A stretch of 64,000 bases of DNA from Desulfobulbus oligotrophicus. Its GTDB lineage: Bacteria > Desulfobacterota > Desulfobulbia > Desulfobulbales > Desulfobulbaceae. Both the position numbers and the translations under genes were made by a program. Of the stretch, positions 18,994 through 28,166 are shown piece after piece. Position 1 is the stretch's first letter. Each line of letters opens with the position of its first letter. The stretch is taken from NCBI RefSeq assembly GCF_016446285.1, contig NZ_CP054140.1, positions 2,213,501 through 2,277,500 of the forward strand, given 5' to 3'. The notes under the pieces are model-generated. The model was given only the letters and a program-made list of their open reading frames with translations, was not told the origin of the DNA and ran no database searches.

Positions 18994-19782
18994 ATGAGCA
19001 CAAGATTTCGAACCGTTCTTGTTCGTAAGGAAAACGGACTGGCAACCATCACTCTGAATCGCCCGGAGACCTTGAACATCCTTGATAGTCTCCTACTCAG
19101 TGAGCTGATCACCGTGTTGACCGATATCGGGCAGGATGAAGAGGTGCGGGTTGTGATCATTACCGGCGGTCAGCACTGTTTCAGCGCTGGTCTGGATCTC
19201 CGGGATATTGAGACCATTGAGACCCCGGCTGCGGCCCGCCGCTACCTGCAACAGGTGCAGGTTCTTTTTGCCCGTTTAGATACTCTGGAACAACCTGTTC
19301 TGGCCGCTATATCCGGTTTTGCCCTGGGCGCCGGGTTTGAACTGGCACTGACCTGTGATCTTCGGATCGCAGCTGCCAATGCCACCTTTGGTCATCCTGA
19401 AGTTAAAATCGGTATGATACCCGGTTGCGGTGGCACACAGCGGTTGCCACGTCTTATCGGAATGACCAAAGCCAAGGAACTCCTGTACACTGGTAATCAC
19501 ATTGATGCTGAAGAAGCCTACCGTCTCGGCCTGGTGAACAGGGTTGTCTCTGCTGATCTTGTTCTGGAGGAGACGGGGATTCTGGCGGAAAAGATTGCCG
19601 GTCATCCGGTTCTTGCCCTTAAGGCCACCAAGTTGGCAGTCAATGGAGGCTATGACCTGCCGTTGAATGCTGCGGTTGAATATGCATCCCGCTGTCTGGA
19701 AACCCTCTTCACCTCTGAAGATCAGAAGGAAGGGGTGCGGGCGTATATGGAAAAGAGAAAGCCGTTGTATAAAAACCGTTGA
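18994..19782 (+). CDS. Enoyl-CoA hydratase/isomerase (crotonase family)
   Basis: The 262-residue protein hydrates 2-enoyl-CoA in beta-oxidation. Both crotonase glutamates are present, Glu116 in AGFELALTCD and Glu136 in GHPEVKIGMIPG, and the GGTQRLPR signature follows. The oxyanion-hole regions look intact (SAGLDLRD and the FALGAG loop). It is the first gene of an operon with thiolase, acyl-CoA dehydrogenase and CoA-transferase genes. No 3-hydroxyacyl-CoA dehydrogenase is encoded here, so that step must be supplied elsewhere. The chain length or substrate is not evident. Confidence 0.93.
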   Translation: MSTRFRTVLVRKENGLATITLNRPETLNILDSLLLSELITVLTDIGQDEEVRVVIITGGQHCFSAGLDLRDIETIETPAAARRYLQQVQVLFARLDTLEQPVLAAISGFALGAGFELALTCDLRIAAANATFGHPEVKIGMIPGCGGTQRLPRLIGMTKAKELLYTGNHIDAEEAYRLGLVNRVVSADLVLEETGILAEKIAGHPVLALKATKLAVNGGYDLPLNAAVEYASRCLETLFTSEDQKEGVRAYMEKRKPLYKNR

Positions 19783-19900
19783 ACAGGGTGTCGGGCTGTG
19801 AAAGAACATCGCAGATGCGGACGTTGAATATCTGTGCTCTTGAGAACAAAATAAAAAACATCAACATAGAATCCGATTTTTCGGAAGGAAGGAAAACAGT

Positions 19901-21076
19901 ATGCGTGAAGCGGTGATTGTCAGTGCGGTTCGAACACCCCTTGGTACCTTTAATGGTTCATTGGCCTCTGTCGGTGCCACTCAACTGGGGGCATTGGTGA
20001 TAGCAGAGGCGGTGCAACGGGCCGGCATCGGCAAAGAAGAGGTTGATGAGGCCATCATGGGTATGGTGCTGCCCTGTGGCTATGGTCAGAACCCGGCTAA
20101 ACAGGCGGCGGTTCAGGCTGGAATGCCCTGGGAAATTGAGGCTGTTACCATCAATAAAGTCTGCGGTTCCGGATTAAAGGCAGTGATGCTGGCAGCCCAG
20201 GCCATTCAGGTGGGAGATGCCGAGGTGGTGGTTGCCGGTGGTATGGAAAATATGAGCATGGCCCCGTATTTTCTCAAAAAAGCCCGTTTCGGGTATCGCA
20301 TGGGCGATGCCACCATGCATGACCATATGGTGCATGACGGTCTGTGGGATATTGTCAACGACTTTCACATGGGTATTTCCAATGAACTCTGTTCCGAACG
20401 CTACAAGATCAGCCGGGAAGACCAGGATCGTTACGCCGCTGAATCGTATCGCCGTACCCTGGCAGCCCAGGCTGCCGGTACGTTTGAGGATGAGATTATG
20501 GCTGTGGAGGTTCCGCAGCGCCGGGGAGAACCCAAGGTGTTCCAACAGGACGAATGTCCGCAGGCGACCAGCTACGAACAGCTCGGCAAGATGAAACCGG
20601 CATTCAAGCAGGGCGGGGTGACCACTGCCGGGAACGCCTCCATCATCAGCGACGGTGCAGCTGCCGTGGTGGTGATGAGCCGGGAAAAGGCTGAATCGTT
20701 AGGCTGCACCATCCTTGCCACCATCGGTGCGCAGGCATCGTACGGTATTGATATGAAGTACGTTCTGGTGGCTCCCATCTGGGCAATCCCCAAGTGTCTG
20801 AAAAAGGAAGGACTCTCCAGCGAAGATATTGACCTGTATGAGATCAATGAGGCCTTCAGCGGGTCCACAGTGGCGGTTTTAAACACCCTGGAGCTTGATG
20901 CATCTAAAGTCAATGTCAACGGCGGCAGTGTTGCCCTCGGACACCCCATCGGTGCCAGCGGCTGTCGCCTGCTGGTGACCCTGCTGCATGAGATGGTCCG
21001 CCGGGACAAGAAACGAGGTCTGGTTTCCCTGTGTCTCGGTGGCGGTGAGGCTGTGGCTATGATTGTTAAACGATGA
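19901..21076 (+). CDS. Acetyl-CoA acetyltransferase (thiolase)
   Basis: The 391-residue protein cleaves 3-ketoacyl-CoA or condenses acetyl-CoA. The nucleophile is Cys88 in NKVCGSGLKA, the catalytic histidine lies in ALGHPIGASG, and the second cysteine is in SLCLGGGEA. The NEAF motif is followed by SGST rather than the more common AAQ-type residues, a small deviation near the active site. GGAAGGA precedes the ATG. It lies 118 bases after the hydratase gene in the same operon. Confidence 0.93.
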   Translation: MREAVIVSAVRTPLGTFNGSLASVGATQLGALVIAEAVQRAGIGKEEVDEAIMGMVLPCGYGQNPAKQAAVQAGMPWEIEAVTINKVCGSGLKAVMLAAQAIQVGDAEVVVAGGMENMSMAPYFLKKARFGYRMGDATMHDHMVHDGLWDIVNDFHMGISNELCSERYKISREDQDRYAAESYRRTLAAQAAGTFEDEIMAVEVPQRRGEPKVFQQDECPQATSYEQLGKMKPAFKQGGVTTAGNASIISDGAAAVVVMSREKAESLGCTILATIGAQASYGIDMKYVLVAPIWAIPKCLKKEGLSSEDIDLYEINEAFSGSTVAVLNTLELDASKVNVNGGSVALGHPIGASGCRLLVTLLHEMVRRDKKRGLVSLCLGGGEAVAMIVKR

Positions 21077-21319
21077 ACTTGTCTGACGTTTTACCAGGGT
21101 GTCGCGAAGAGTCTTGAACCGCAAATCAAATGGATTTGGGAGATAACGAAAGGCTGTGCCGTTACTTCTGCAGACTGTTTACCGAAGGACTGTGCACTGT
21201 AACGCTTAGAAAGGGAGGATAATAGAACAGGAGAGTCTGATAACGGGCAGTTTATCTGCTGATTCGGCAGGAGAGAAGAAAAAGGCAGTTGACCATTTTA
21301 CAGACAAAAGGAGAAGAGT

Positions 21320-22570
21320 ATGGCGGGAGAAACATTGAAACCGCGTTGGGGCCAGCCTCTGACCGGTATTCTTTCGTTTTGCTGTTTTTTGACTCTAGCG
21401 TTGGTCACTTGGTACTTGTTGAGTGATCCGCGGGGGCCGGTTGGTTGGTTTCCGTATCCGTTCGTTATGTTTCTGGCCATGATGATTTTAGTCGGGTTAT
21501 GGCAGCATATGTTTCTCGCTGACTGGCCGTTTCAAAATCTCAGACAGCCGATGCGCGGCATTGTCATGACTGTTACCAATATAGTGCTGGTCTGGTTTGT
21601 CATTGATGTGCTTTTTTACCGGGTGCTGGGCATTGGGTTTAATTTCCTGAGCTATTACGGCCTGGAGGCGGCCAATGCCGCCGGTGTACTGCCGAACACG
21701 GCGGCAGCCGGAGCCACCGGCCAGTTGGCCAGAGTGGCTGTCGTCTGTTTTGTGCTCATTGGTTTTTATTCGTATCCGGTGTTCACTATTTTTTTCGGTA
21801 AATGGCCGATCATGCCCTCTGATCTGCAACAACCTGCAAAAGGGTTGGCGGAAATCGGCTGGGCAACAGCAGTCACGCTTTTTTTCTATGCTGTTCTGAT
21901 TGTACCGTTTTTTGGAACAGTGTATCCCGGAGCGGTGCTTAACCCCTCCTGGTGGACATCTCTTGGCGGCACCGGCCATGTGCACTGGGTCTTTGGCTGG
22001 TGGGAATGGGCAATTATCATTTTGTTTATGACTCCCAACGTCTGGCGGATGAAGCCCTGGACACTCATTACCCTGCCGCAGCCCTGGAAGGGGCTGATCT
22101 GCATGCTGCTCTCTTTTGTCGGAGCCTATGGCATAGCGCTGCTCTGCATCAAGTTGACCCCGATGTGGGTACCAGCCGCAACGTTTCAGAGCCTTGAAGC
22201 AGCCAGGGGTGTTGCGGAGGTGCAGCGGTTTCTCTGGTTGCACGCGGCTGAAATTGCAGGATTCACGCTCATTCCCTTTCTGATTTGGCATCATTATTTC
22301 GATGATATGGCCCCGGGAACTCATGTTGACGGCTGGGGCGCTTTTTTCTTTCGCACCATCGGCGTCTGTGTGTTTGCCGCGATCAGCTACTGGATCTACT
22401 ACTATGGTAATTTCGGCCACTGGGCTCTGGGAAACCATCATATGACCGATCTGGCGGAACGCTTCCCCCATGGAGAATCTCTGGTCTGGAATTTCTGGTG
22501 GATCATTCCATTGTTGTGGAACGAATGGTTTTTCCACAAGTGGCCGTTTTACGTCCGGAGTACGGAGTAA
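21320..22570 (+). CDS. Unrecognised polytopic membrane protein within the acyl-CoA operon
   Basis: I do not recognise this 416-residue family. It shows about ten to eleven hydrophobic helices, is unusually rich in tryptophan, and has several His residues at helix ends or in loops (WQHMF, GHVHW, WLHAAEIAG, WHHYFDD, GNHHM). These could bind metal, heme or quinone, but this is speculation. AAAGGAG precedes the ATG at good spacing. It sits between thiolase and acyl-CoA dehydrogenase on the same strand, so a role in substrate uptake or in electron transfer from acyl-CoA oxidation is a reasonable guess. Confidence 0.6.
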   Translation: MAGETLKPRWGQPLTGILSFCCFLTLALVTWYLLSDPRGPVGWFPYPFVMFLAMMILVGLWQHMFLADWPFQNLRQPMRGIVMTVTNIVLVWFVIDVLFYRVLGIGFNFLSYYGLEAANAAGVLPNTAAAGATGQLARVAVVCFVLIGFYSYPVFTIFFGKWPIMPSDLQQPAKGLAEIGWATAVTLFFYAVLIVPFFGTVYPGAVLNPSWWTSLGGTGHVHWVFGWWEWAIIILFMTPNVWRMKPWTLITLPQPWKGLICMLLSFVGAYGIALLCIKLTPMWVPAATFQSLEAARGVAEVQRFLWLHAAEIAGFTLIPFLIWHHYFDDMAPGTHVDGWGAFFFRTIGVCVFAAISYWIYYYGNFGHWALGNHHMTDLAERFPHGESLVWNFWWIIPLLWNEWFFHKWPFYVRSTE

Positions 22571-22660
22571 CGATGTTGAACGGATGAGCTGTGAGGCAGG
22601 TATTGGTCTGGGAATTGCACTGTTGCAACCCGTTTTACACTGTGAACAAGAGGAGTTGGT

Positions 22661-23821
22661 ATGAATTTTGACTTAACCGAGGAACAAAAACTGATCCAGG
22701 AAACGGCGCGTGATTTTGCCAGGGAGGAACTGGAACCAGTGGCAGCCAGACTGGATCAGGAAAAGGATCGATCCACCCTGCTTGCCGGCCTGAACAAACT
22801 GGCTGAGCTGGGATTTATGGGTCTGAACATCAAGGAGACTTACGGTGGTGCCGAGGCCGGTGTTGTCGCCTTCAGTGTTGCCATGACCGAAATCGCGCGA
22901 GCCTGCGCTTCGACGGCGGTTACCGTCTCAGTGAACAACATGGTCTGTGAAGTTATCCAGGCCATTGGTTCTGAAGAGCAGAAAATACACTATATCCCCA
23001 AGATCTGTTCAGGAGAGTACGCAGCCGGCAGTTTTGGTTTGACGGAAACCTCCGCCGGCTCCGATCCTTCGGGCATGAGCACCACTGCAGTTAAAGATGG
23101 TGATTCCTATGTTCTCAACGGTTCGAAGATCTTTATCACCAGCGCTCCTTATGCCGGAGTGTTTGTGGTCTGGGCGGTGACTGACAAAGAGGCGCCCAAA
23201 GGGAAAGGCATCAGCTGTTTCCTGATTGAAGCGGGTACACCGGGACTGACCATCGGCAAAGAAGAACACAAGATGGGGCAGCATGCCTCTGCAACCAACG
23301 AACTGATTTTTGATAACTGCAGAGTACCGGCCTCAGCAATGATGGGTAAGCCGAACGACGGCTTTCGGATAGCTGTTGCAGAACTGGCCGGAGGCCGGAT
23401 CGGTATCGGTTCGCTTGGTCTGGGTATCGGCCTGGCAGCCATGGATCAGGCGGCCCGCTATGCCACTGAGCGCGTTCAGTTTAATCAGAAGATCAGTAAC
23501 TTTCAGGCGATACAGTGGATGATCGCAGATTCGTATACTGAACTGGAGGCAGCCCGGTTGTTGCTGCTGAACGCTGCTTTTCGCAAGGAACAGGGACGGA
23601 CCTTTGCTAAAGAGGCCTCCATGGCCAAACTCTATGCCACGGAGAGTGCCAATCGGGCCTGTTATAATGCCATGCAGATACTCGGCGGCTATGGCTACAC
23701 CCAGGATTTTCCGATTGAACGGTACACTCGCGATGTGCGTATCACCACAATCTACGAAGGAACCAGTGAAATTCAGCGTCTGATTATCGCCCGCGAAATT
23801 CTTCGTGGACTATCGGTCTGA
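22661..23821 (+). CDS. Acyl-CoA dehydrogenase
   Basis: This FAD enzyme introduces the 2,3-double bond in acyl-CoA and passes electrons to an electron-transfer flavoprotein. The 386-residue protein has the usual N-terminal helical, middle beta (FGLTETSAGSDPSG) and C-terminal helical domains. The catalytic base is Glu366 in TIYEGTSEIQRL, the short/medium-chain or butyryl-type position. No etfAB genes lie nearby. It starts 90 bases after the membrane protein gene and runs into the CoA-transferase genes with a 17-base gap. Confidence 0.94.
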   Translation: MNFDLTEEQKLIQETARDFAREELEPVAARLDQEKDRSTLLAGLNKLAELGFMGLNIKETYGGAEAGVVAFSVAMTEIARACASTAVTVSVNNMVCEVIQAIGSEEQKIHYIPKICSGEYAAGSFGLTETSAGSDPSGMSTTAVKDGDSYVLNGSKIFITSAPYAGVFVVWAVTDKEAPKGKGISCFLIEAGTPGLTIGKEEHKMGQHASATNELIFDNCRVPASAMMGKPNDGFRIAVAELAGGRIGIGSLGLGIGLAAMDQAARYATERVQFNQKISNFQAIQWMIADSYTELEAARLLLLNAAFRKEQGRTFAKEASMAKLYATESANRACYNAMQILGGYGYTQDFPIERYTRDVRITTIYEGTSEIQRLIIAREILRGLSV

Positions 23822-23838
23822 ACAACAAGGAGGAGAGT

Positions 23839-24792
23839 ATGAGCACGGATAAACGTATCAACCTGCAGCAGGCCGCTGAGATCGTCAAAAACGGCTCAAG
23901 CCTGACTTTTTCAGGTTTTACCATCTGGCGACGGCCAACGGCTATTGTCTATGAACTGATTCGTCAGCACAGACGCGGACTTCACCTGATAGAGGTGAAC
24001 GGCGGGCCGCAGACCGAATTTCTGGTCGGTGCCGGTTGTGTGGATATCTGGGAATCCTGCTGGGTCGGTCATGAACTCTACGGTAAGTATGGAGCAAACC
24101 TGTCGCGCAAGGTGGCTGAGAAAAAGATCCTGGTGGAAGATTACTCTCACGCCGAGATGCTGTTTCGATTCACAGCGGCTGCCATGGGAGCTCCCTATGC
24201 GGTCACGCAGACGTCGCTTGGGACGGATATTCACAATCCGGAGTACGATGTTTTAGGCCGTGCCGGTAAACGTGACGGCAAGCGAATCGGCAAACACAAG
24301 TATATCTTTACCGATGATCCTTTTTTTGATGCCGGACCCCAGGTCCTGATCCCGGCTGCCAAGGTTGATGTTGCTATTCTCTGTGTCCAGCAGGTCGGCG
24401 ACGAGGGGACTGTACGGGCCAGCGGCCAGTTGTACTCGGATACTGAAGTCGCCCGGGCCGCGGACATCACGATTGTTATGGCAGAGGAGATTGTTCCGGA
24501 GGCATACCTTCGCCGCGATGCCGACCATAACACCATCTCCAGTTTTGAGGTTGACTATATTGTGGAATGTCCTTTTGGGGCGCATCCCACCGGGATGTTC
24601 GGCAAATACGATGTTGACGGCGCCTTTCTTAAGCATTTCTTTACGACCACCCGCACTCAGGAAGGTTTTGATGCGTTTGCAAAAGAATGGATTTTCGGCC
24701 TGGATCACATCGGCTATCTGGAGAAACTCGGCTGGCCGCGCATGCTGAATCTTCGGGCCAATACCGCCCTGAACTACAAACCCCGCAAATAA
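23839..24792 (+). CDS. CoA-transferase subunit A (glutaconate CoA-transferase type)
   Basis: The 317-residue protein belongs to the GctA branch of class I CoA-transferases, with the N-terminal SFSGF/GG-type turn and the late AHPTGMFGKYDVD region. With the next gene it should move CoA between an organic acid and acetyl- or succinyl-CoA to start or end the pathway. The related IpdA protein opens steroid rings, so a ring-cleaving hydrolase is an alternative. GGAGGAGAGT lies before the ATG. Substrate unknown. Confidence 0.8.
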   Translation: MSTDKRINLQQAAEIVKNGSSLTFSGFTIWRRPTAIVYELIRQHRRGLHLIEVNGGPQTEFLVGAGCVDIWESCWVGHELYGKYGANLSRKVAEKKILVEDYSHAEMLFRFTAAAMGAPYAVTQTSLGTDIHNPEYDVLGRAGKRDGKRIGKHKYIFTDDPFFDAGPQVLIPAAKVDVAILCVQQVGDEGTVRASGQLYSDTEVARAADITIVMAEEIVPEAYLRRDADHNTISSFEVDYIVECPFGAHPTGMFGKYDVDGAFLKHFFTTTRTQEGFDAFAKEWIFGLDHIGYLEKLGWPRMLNLRANTALNYKPRK

Positions 24793-24804
24793 AAGGGAGG
24801 AAAA

Positions 24805-25626
24805 ATGATGAGTAACTACGCATCGCCTGAAGAGTATGGTCTGGCTGATCTGCTCTGTTGTGCCGCATCACAGCAAGTGCAGGATAATGAGATCGTTTTT
24901 GCCGGCACCGGACTGCCGATGGTGGCCATCATGCTGGCCCAGAAAACCCATGCTCCCAATCTGAAATTGATCTTTGAAGCCGGAACCCTGGACGGCCGAC
25001 CGCCGGAGCTGCCGACTTCGGTCGGGGATGCCCGGTGTGAAACCGGGGCCTCCCGATCCACGGGGCTGTTTGACACCTTTTCCATTGCCCAGCGCGGCTA
25101 TGTGGATCTCGGTTACCTTGGCGGTGCTGAAATTGACCAGTACGGCAATGTCAACACCACCTGCATCGGCAACTACCTGGACCCGGACCTCCGCCTGACC
25201 GGTAGTGGAGGTAACCCGGACATCAACTCCTTTGCCCGCCGGACAGTGTTCATCATGGTCCATGAAAAGCGACGTTTTGTCGAGCGGGTCAGTTATATCA
25301 CCAGTCCCGGCTGGCGGGTTAAAAAATGGCCGGGCGGCGAATGGGTTCATCGTCGTGAACTCTATGGCGCCGCCTTCCGGGGAGGGCCATCGGCTGTCAT
25401 CAGTACTGCCGGAGTTTTCGGCTTTGATGAAGAGGATGGCCACATGTATCTGGAAACGTATCATCCCGGTAAAACTGTTGATGAAATCAAAGAGTTGTGT
25501 CAGTTCGACCTGGATGTCTCGCGGGTAAAGGGCGAGACGGCGCCGCCGACCAAAGAGGAGCTGTATTTCATCCACGATGTGCTTGATCCGGATGAGATCT
25601 TTATCCCCAGGGTGAAGAAAGCCTGA
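24805..25626 (+). CDS. CoA-transferase subunit B (glutaconate CoA-transferase type)
   Basis: The 273-residue partner subunit has a candidate catalytic glutamate, Glu58 in IFEAGTLDGR, which would form the glutamyl-CoA intermediate, and the GGAEIDQYGNVN signature typical of this family. GGGAGGAAAA precedes two adjacent ATG codons, so the start could be one codon later. It is the last gene of the operon, followed directly by a strong terminator. Confidence 0.82.
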   Translation: MMSNYASPEEYGLADLLCCAASQQVQDNEIVFAGTGLPMVAIMLAQKTHAPNLKLIFEAGTLDGRPPELPTSVGDARCETGASRSTGLFDTFSIAQRGYVDLGYLGGAEIDQYGNVNTTCIGNYLDPDLRLTGSGGNPDINSFARRTVFIMVHEKRRFVERVSYITSPGWRVKKWPGGEWVHRRELYGAAFRGGPSAVISTAGVFGFDEEDGHMYLETYHPGKTVDEIKELCQFDLDVSRVKGETAPPTKEELYFIHDVLDPDEIFIPRVKKA

Positions 25627-25645
25627 AACCTTGCCGGGTCTAGAT

Positions 25646-25690
25646 AAGGCCGGTTGTTCCCTGCGGTGGAACAGCCGGCCTTTTTCTTTT
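25646..25690 (+). terminator. Intrinsic terminator of the acyl-CoA operon
   Basis: A 15-bp stem (25646-25660 with 25668-25682, one G-U) with a seven-base loop is followed by a T-rich tract (TTTTTCTTTT). It cleanly separates the acyl-CoA operon from the oxidoreductase operon. Confidence 0.93.
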
Positions 25691-25720
25691 ACGCCTTGGC
25701 ATACCGATGCTTATCCGTTC

Positions 25721-25749
25721 TTGACAAGTTACAGGCATAAGGATATTGA
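25721..25749 (+). promoter_or_regulatory. Sigma-70-type promoter of the NuoEFG/Nfn operon
   Basis: TTGACA (25721-25726) is followed after 17 bases by TATTGA (25744-25749), about 70 bases before the first gene. The -35 is perfect and the -10 fair. Confidence 0.6.
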
Positions 25750-25817
25750 GAAACCCATTGACCGTTTTAAGCTCACGTGCTGTGCATGACTTCAGATGTT
25801 ATCCAGGAGTATCCCCT

Positions 25818-26273
25818 ATGTCCACACACCAGGATCTCGCACCTATCCTTGCCGAGTACGAGAGGACTCGCGAAAATCTCATTCCTCTGCTGCAGGAGGT
25901 GCAGGATCATTTCCACTATCTTTCGGTTGAGGCGGTTCAGGCTGTGGCAGACCATCTGCAGCTGTCTGCAAACGATGTCTATGGAGTGGCCACCTTTTAT
26001 GCCCAGTTTCGTTTTGTGCCCCCCGGCCGCCATCATATCAAGGTCTGTGAGGGAACAGCCTGCCACGTACGCGGTTCGGATCGCATTCTGGAAAACATCA
26101 GTCGGTTAACCGGTCTTGTGCCTGGTCAAACCAGTGCCGACGGCCGTTTCAGCCTGGAACGGGTCGCCTGTTTCGGTTCCTGTGCCCTGGCACCGGTGAT
26201 GGTGATAGACGAAAAGGTGTACGGCCGTATGACTGCTTCCAAAACGACTAAGCTCATTGAGGACAAGAAATGA
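25818..26273 (+). CDS. NuoE/HydC-like [2Fe-2S] thioredoxin-fold subunit
   Basis: The 151-residue protein matches the 24-kDa subunit family. It has an N-terminal helical part and the [2Fe-2S] ligands in two pairs (CEGTACH and ACFGSCA). It passes electrons between the NAD(H)/FMN subunit and its partners. The ATG at 25818 is chosen because AGGAG precedes it by eight bases; the longer frame adds 24 unlikely residues. Its end overlaps the next start (ATGA), which shows coupling. Confidence 0.9.
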   Translation: MSTHQDLAPILAEYERTRENLIPLLQEVQDHFHYLSVEAVQAVADHLQLSANDVYGVATFYAQFRFVPPGRHHIKVCEGTACHVRGSDRILENISRLTGLVPGQTSADGRFSLERVACFGSCALAPVMVIDEKVYGRMTASKTTKLIEDKK

Positions 26274-28123
26274 GTTTCGCAGCGCAACAGCAACAGGCCC
26301 GGACATCCTGGCAGACTTTTGAACATCCTGATCGGCAACGTATCCTCATCGGGTCTGCAACCTGTGGCCGGGCAGCCGGTGCCCTTGAAGTGCTGCACGC
26401 TTTTCGCAGCGAACTGCACAAACAGGGTCTGGCCGACACCGTTGATATCTACGAGGTCGGCTGTCTGGGGATGTGTTATGCCGAGGTGCTGGTTGAGATA
26501 CGCGGACGTGACGGTCGGCGGATACTGTACCAGAGCGTTGAACCCAGGCATGTGGCCGATCTGGTGTCAACGCATCTTGCCGGCAACGAGGTGTACACGC
26601 CCAAGGTGCTGGCACTGATGCAAGGCGTTGACGAAGATATCCCCACGTTTACCGATCTCCCCATGATCCGTCCGCAAGAACGTATTGTCCTGCGCAACTG
26701 CGGCTACATCGACCCCACCAGAATTGATCACTACCTTGCCCGGGGCGGATACAGCGGTCTGGCCCGAGCCCTTGCCATGGGGCCGGAACAGGTCATTGAA
26801 GAGATCAAAAGATCCGGTCTGCGTGGTCGTGGCGGCGCCGGTTTTCCCACTGGTGTTAAATGGGGTTTTGCCCGCAGTACACCAGCTGATCAGAAGTATG
26901 TTATCTGCAATGCCGACGAAGGTGATCCCGGGGCATTTATGGACCGTTCCGTGCTTGAAGGAGATCCGCACGCTGTGCTCGAAGGGTTGCTGATTGCCGG
27001 TTACGCTGTCGGCGCCACCCGTGGCTATGTGTATTGCCGGGCCGAGTATCCCCTGGCCATTGAGCGCTTGCAGGGGGCTATAGCCCAGATGCGCGAACAG
27101 GGATTTCTGGGGGATAACATCCTTGGTTGCGGATTTGATTTTGACATTAAAATTAAAAAGGGTGCCGGTGCCTTTGTCTGTGGTGAAGAGACCTCATTGA
27201 TGCAGAGTATCGAAGGAAAAAGGGGAATGCCTCTTTCCAAACCGCCGTTTCCAGCGGTCTCCGGACTGTTCGGCAAACCGACCAATATCAATAATGTTGA
27301 AACACTGGCAGCCGTGTCGGCGATTATGGAAAAGGGGGCACCATGGTACACCTCTTTCGGCACAGAGAAAAGTCCAGGTACCAAGACCTTTGCTCTTGCC
27401 GGTAAGATTACGCGTACCGGGCTCATTGAAGTACCCATGGGTATCAGTCTCCGGACGATTATCGATGAAATCGGCGGTGGTGTTCTTGACGGTAAAGGGT
27501 TCAAGGCCGTACAAACCGGTGGGCCTTCCGGAGGCTGCATTCCTGCACAGTTCATCGACCTTGCCGTTGATTACGAACGATTGGCCGAAGTCGGCTCAAT
27601 CATGGGTTCCGGCGGTATGATCGTCATTGACGACGAATCATGCATGGTTGATATGGCGCGCTACTTCCTCACCTTCACAGAAAATGAATCCTGTGGAAAA
27701 TGTGTGCCGTGCCGGATGGGAACACAGCATCTTCTCCGTATCCTGACCGCCATAACAGAAGGCAGGGGAGAGCCTGAGCAGCTGAAGGTTTTAGAGCGGA
27801 TCGGCGATACCATGAAAAATGCCTCACTCTGCGGATTGGGGCAAACAGCAGCCAACCCTGTTCTGACCACCCTGCACTACTTTGCCGATGAATATCGGGC
27901 CCATATTGAAGACCACAGATGTCCGGCCGGTGCCTGCCGGGCCCTTATTCGGTTTGATATTGATCAGACGCGCTGTACCGGCTGCGGTGCCTGTGTACGG
28001 GCCTGTCCGGTACAGGCAATCAGCGGTAATAAGAAAGAACCGCACGTGCTCGATCAGGAGCTGTGCATCCGTTGCGGATCCTGCCGTCTGGTCTGCAAGT
28101 TTGAAGCTGTTCAGGTCAGCTGA
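26270..28123 (+). CDS. NuoF/HydB-like NAD(P)-binding flavoprotein with extra ferredoxin domains
   Basis: The 617-residue protein has three parts. First comes a thioredoxin-fold [2Fe-2S] domain (Cys32, Cys65, Cys69). Second comes the NuoF core with the NAD/FMN motifs RGRGGAGFPTG, CNADEGDPGAFMD and CGEETSL, an SLBB domain and a [4Fe-4S] site (CGKCVPC). Third comes a C-terminal pair of [4Fe-4S] clusters (CTGCGACVRACP and CIRCGSCRLVC). This layout is that of HydB-type bifurcating subunits rather than respiratory NuoF. It overlaps the NuoE-like gene by four bases. No hydrogenase H-cluster gene is present. Confidence 0.92.
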   Translation: MSFAAQQQQARTSWQTFEHPDRQRILIGSATCGRAAGALEVLHAFRSELHKQGLADTVDIYEVGCLGMCYAEVLVEIRGRDGRRILYQSVEPRHVADLVSTHLAGNEVYTPKVLALMQGVDEDIPTFTDLPMIRPQERIVLRNCGYIDPTRIDHYLARGGYSGLARALAMGPEQVIEEIKRSGLRGRGGAGFPTGVKWGFARSTPADQKYVICNADEGDPGAFMDRSVLEGDPHAVLEGLLIAGYAVGATRGYVYCRAEYPLAIERLQGAIAQMREQGFLGDNILGCGFDFDIKIKKGAGAFVCGEETSLMQSIEGKRGMPLSKPPFPAVSGLFGKPTNINNVETLAAVSAIMEKGAPWYTSFGTEKSPGTKTFALAGKITRTGLIEVPMGISLRTIIDEIGGGVLDGKGFKAVQTGGPSGGCIPAQFIDLAVDYERLAEVGSIMGSGGMIVIDDESCMVDMARYFLTFTENESCGKCVPCRMGTQHLLRILTAITEGRGEPEQLKVLERIGDTMKNASLCGLGQTAANPVLTTLHYFADEYRAHIEDHRCPAGACRALIRFDIDQTRCTGCGACVRACPVQAISGNKKEPHVLDQELCIRCGSCRLVCKFEAVQVS

Positions 28124-28166
28124 GCTCTGAAAGGGCGGGCTGTAGCATACTTTTTGAGGAAATATC

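Noticed and set aside
25693-25712. TGGCAT...TGC resembling a -24/-12 promoter before the NuoE-like gene
   Set aside because: GG and GC are nine bases apart, not ten, and a good sigma-70 promoter lies just downstream.
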